Source of the DNA: an uncultured Anaerolineales bacterium | GTDB taxonomy: Bacteria > Chloroflexota > Anaerolineae > Anaerolineales > Villigracilaceae | Length of the DNA stretch: 13,965 nucleotides | Assembly: GCA_937928015.1 (NCBI GenBank) | Contig: CALFXA010000114.1 | Location: 1 to 13,965 of the forward strand | Direction: 5' to 3' | Shown: positions 13,919 through 13,965 of the stretch, one piece after another | How positions within the stretch are numbered: the stretch's first letter is position 1 | Layout: every line of letters begins with the position of its first letter | Position numbers and translations under genes: made by a program | Notes under the pieces: model-generated | Told to the model about the DNA's origin: nothing | Database searches by the model: none | What the model saw: the letters and a program-made list of their open reading frames with translations, nothing else

Positions 13919-13965
13919 AGATCGGAAGAGCGTCGTGTAGGGAAAGAGTGTAGATCTCGGTGGTC
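13919..13965. other. Illumina TruSeq adapter read-through (not genomic)
   Basis: From 13919 the sequence starts AGATCGGAAGAGC and continues exactly as the reverse complement of the TruSeq universal (P5-side) adapter, to the end of the window. It is a library artefact left at a contig end. It creates the false stop codon of the cydD ORF. Confidence 0.97.

Noticed and set aside
13422..13940. A 172-codon plus-strand frame covering the 42-codon ORF, the hairpins and the cydD start
   Set aside because: It runs through two hairpins and into adapter sequence and is out of frame with the recognisable CydD start at 13579; its product has no plausible domain.

Overview
The window is bacterial, GC-rich and densely coding, and it reads like a chromosome segment of a Chloroflexi bacterium (probably Anaerolineae-like). 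That assignment is an inference. It rests on the adjacent DUF3090 and SCO1664-family genes, a pair I know from Actinobacteria and Chloroflexi; on a stand-alone mutase large subunit; and on the mix of TTG, GTG and SD-less starts. There are no RNA genes, mobile elements or CRISPR arrays, and no gene-free stretch over 300 bases.

Layout: (1) 1-1308, minus: N-terminal part of an FtsK/SpoIIIE DNA translocase that runs off the left edge just before its Walker A motif. (2) 1421-3327, plus: ribonuclease Z and 6-phosphofructokinase, almost touching. (3) 3427-5106, minus: a B12-dependent acyl-CoA mutase large subunit, convergent with pfkA across a two-way terminator. It looks like methylmalonyl-CoA mutase but carries the substrate residues of isobutyryl-CoA mutase (Phe89, Gln207). 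(4) 5271-7635, plus: DUF3090 protein with a C-terminal zinc ribbon, SCO1664-family kinase-like protein, homoserine dehydrogenase. (5) 7685-8578, minus: Lgt, sharing a terminator hairpin with the homoserine dehydrogenase gene. (6) 8782 to the end, plus: a respiratory block made of an Rrf2-type Fe-S regulator, cytochrome bd oxidase (cydA, cydB), a sulfide:quinone oxidoreductase, an unlisted 42-residue ORF coupled to it, and the start of cydD.

The respiratory block is the most coherent unit. SQR would put electrons from sulfide into the quinone pool, cytochrome bd (generally sulfide-tolerant) would pass them to oxygen, and CydDC is needed for bd assembly. The Rrf2 gene has four cysteines and sits behind two CRP/FNR-type palindromes at spacings that fit activation of its own promoter. 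Together this suggests redox- or NO/O2-controlled, low-oxygen respiration with sulfide handling.

The last 47 bases (13919-13965) are not genomic. They match the Illumina TruSeq adapter, and the stop codon that appears to end cydD lies inside it. The real sequence ends at about 13918 and cydD is cut by the contig end.
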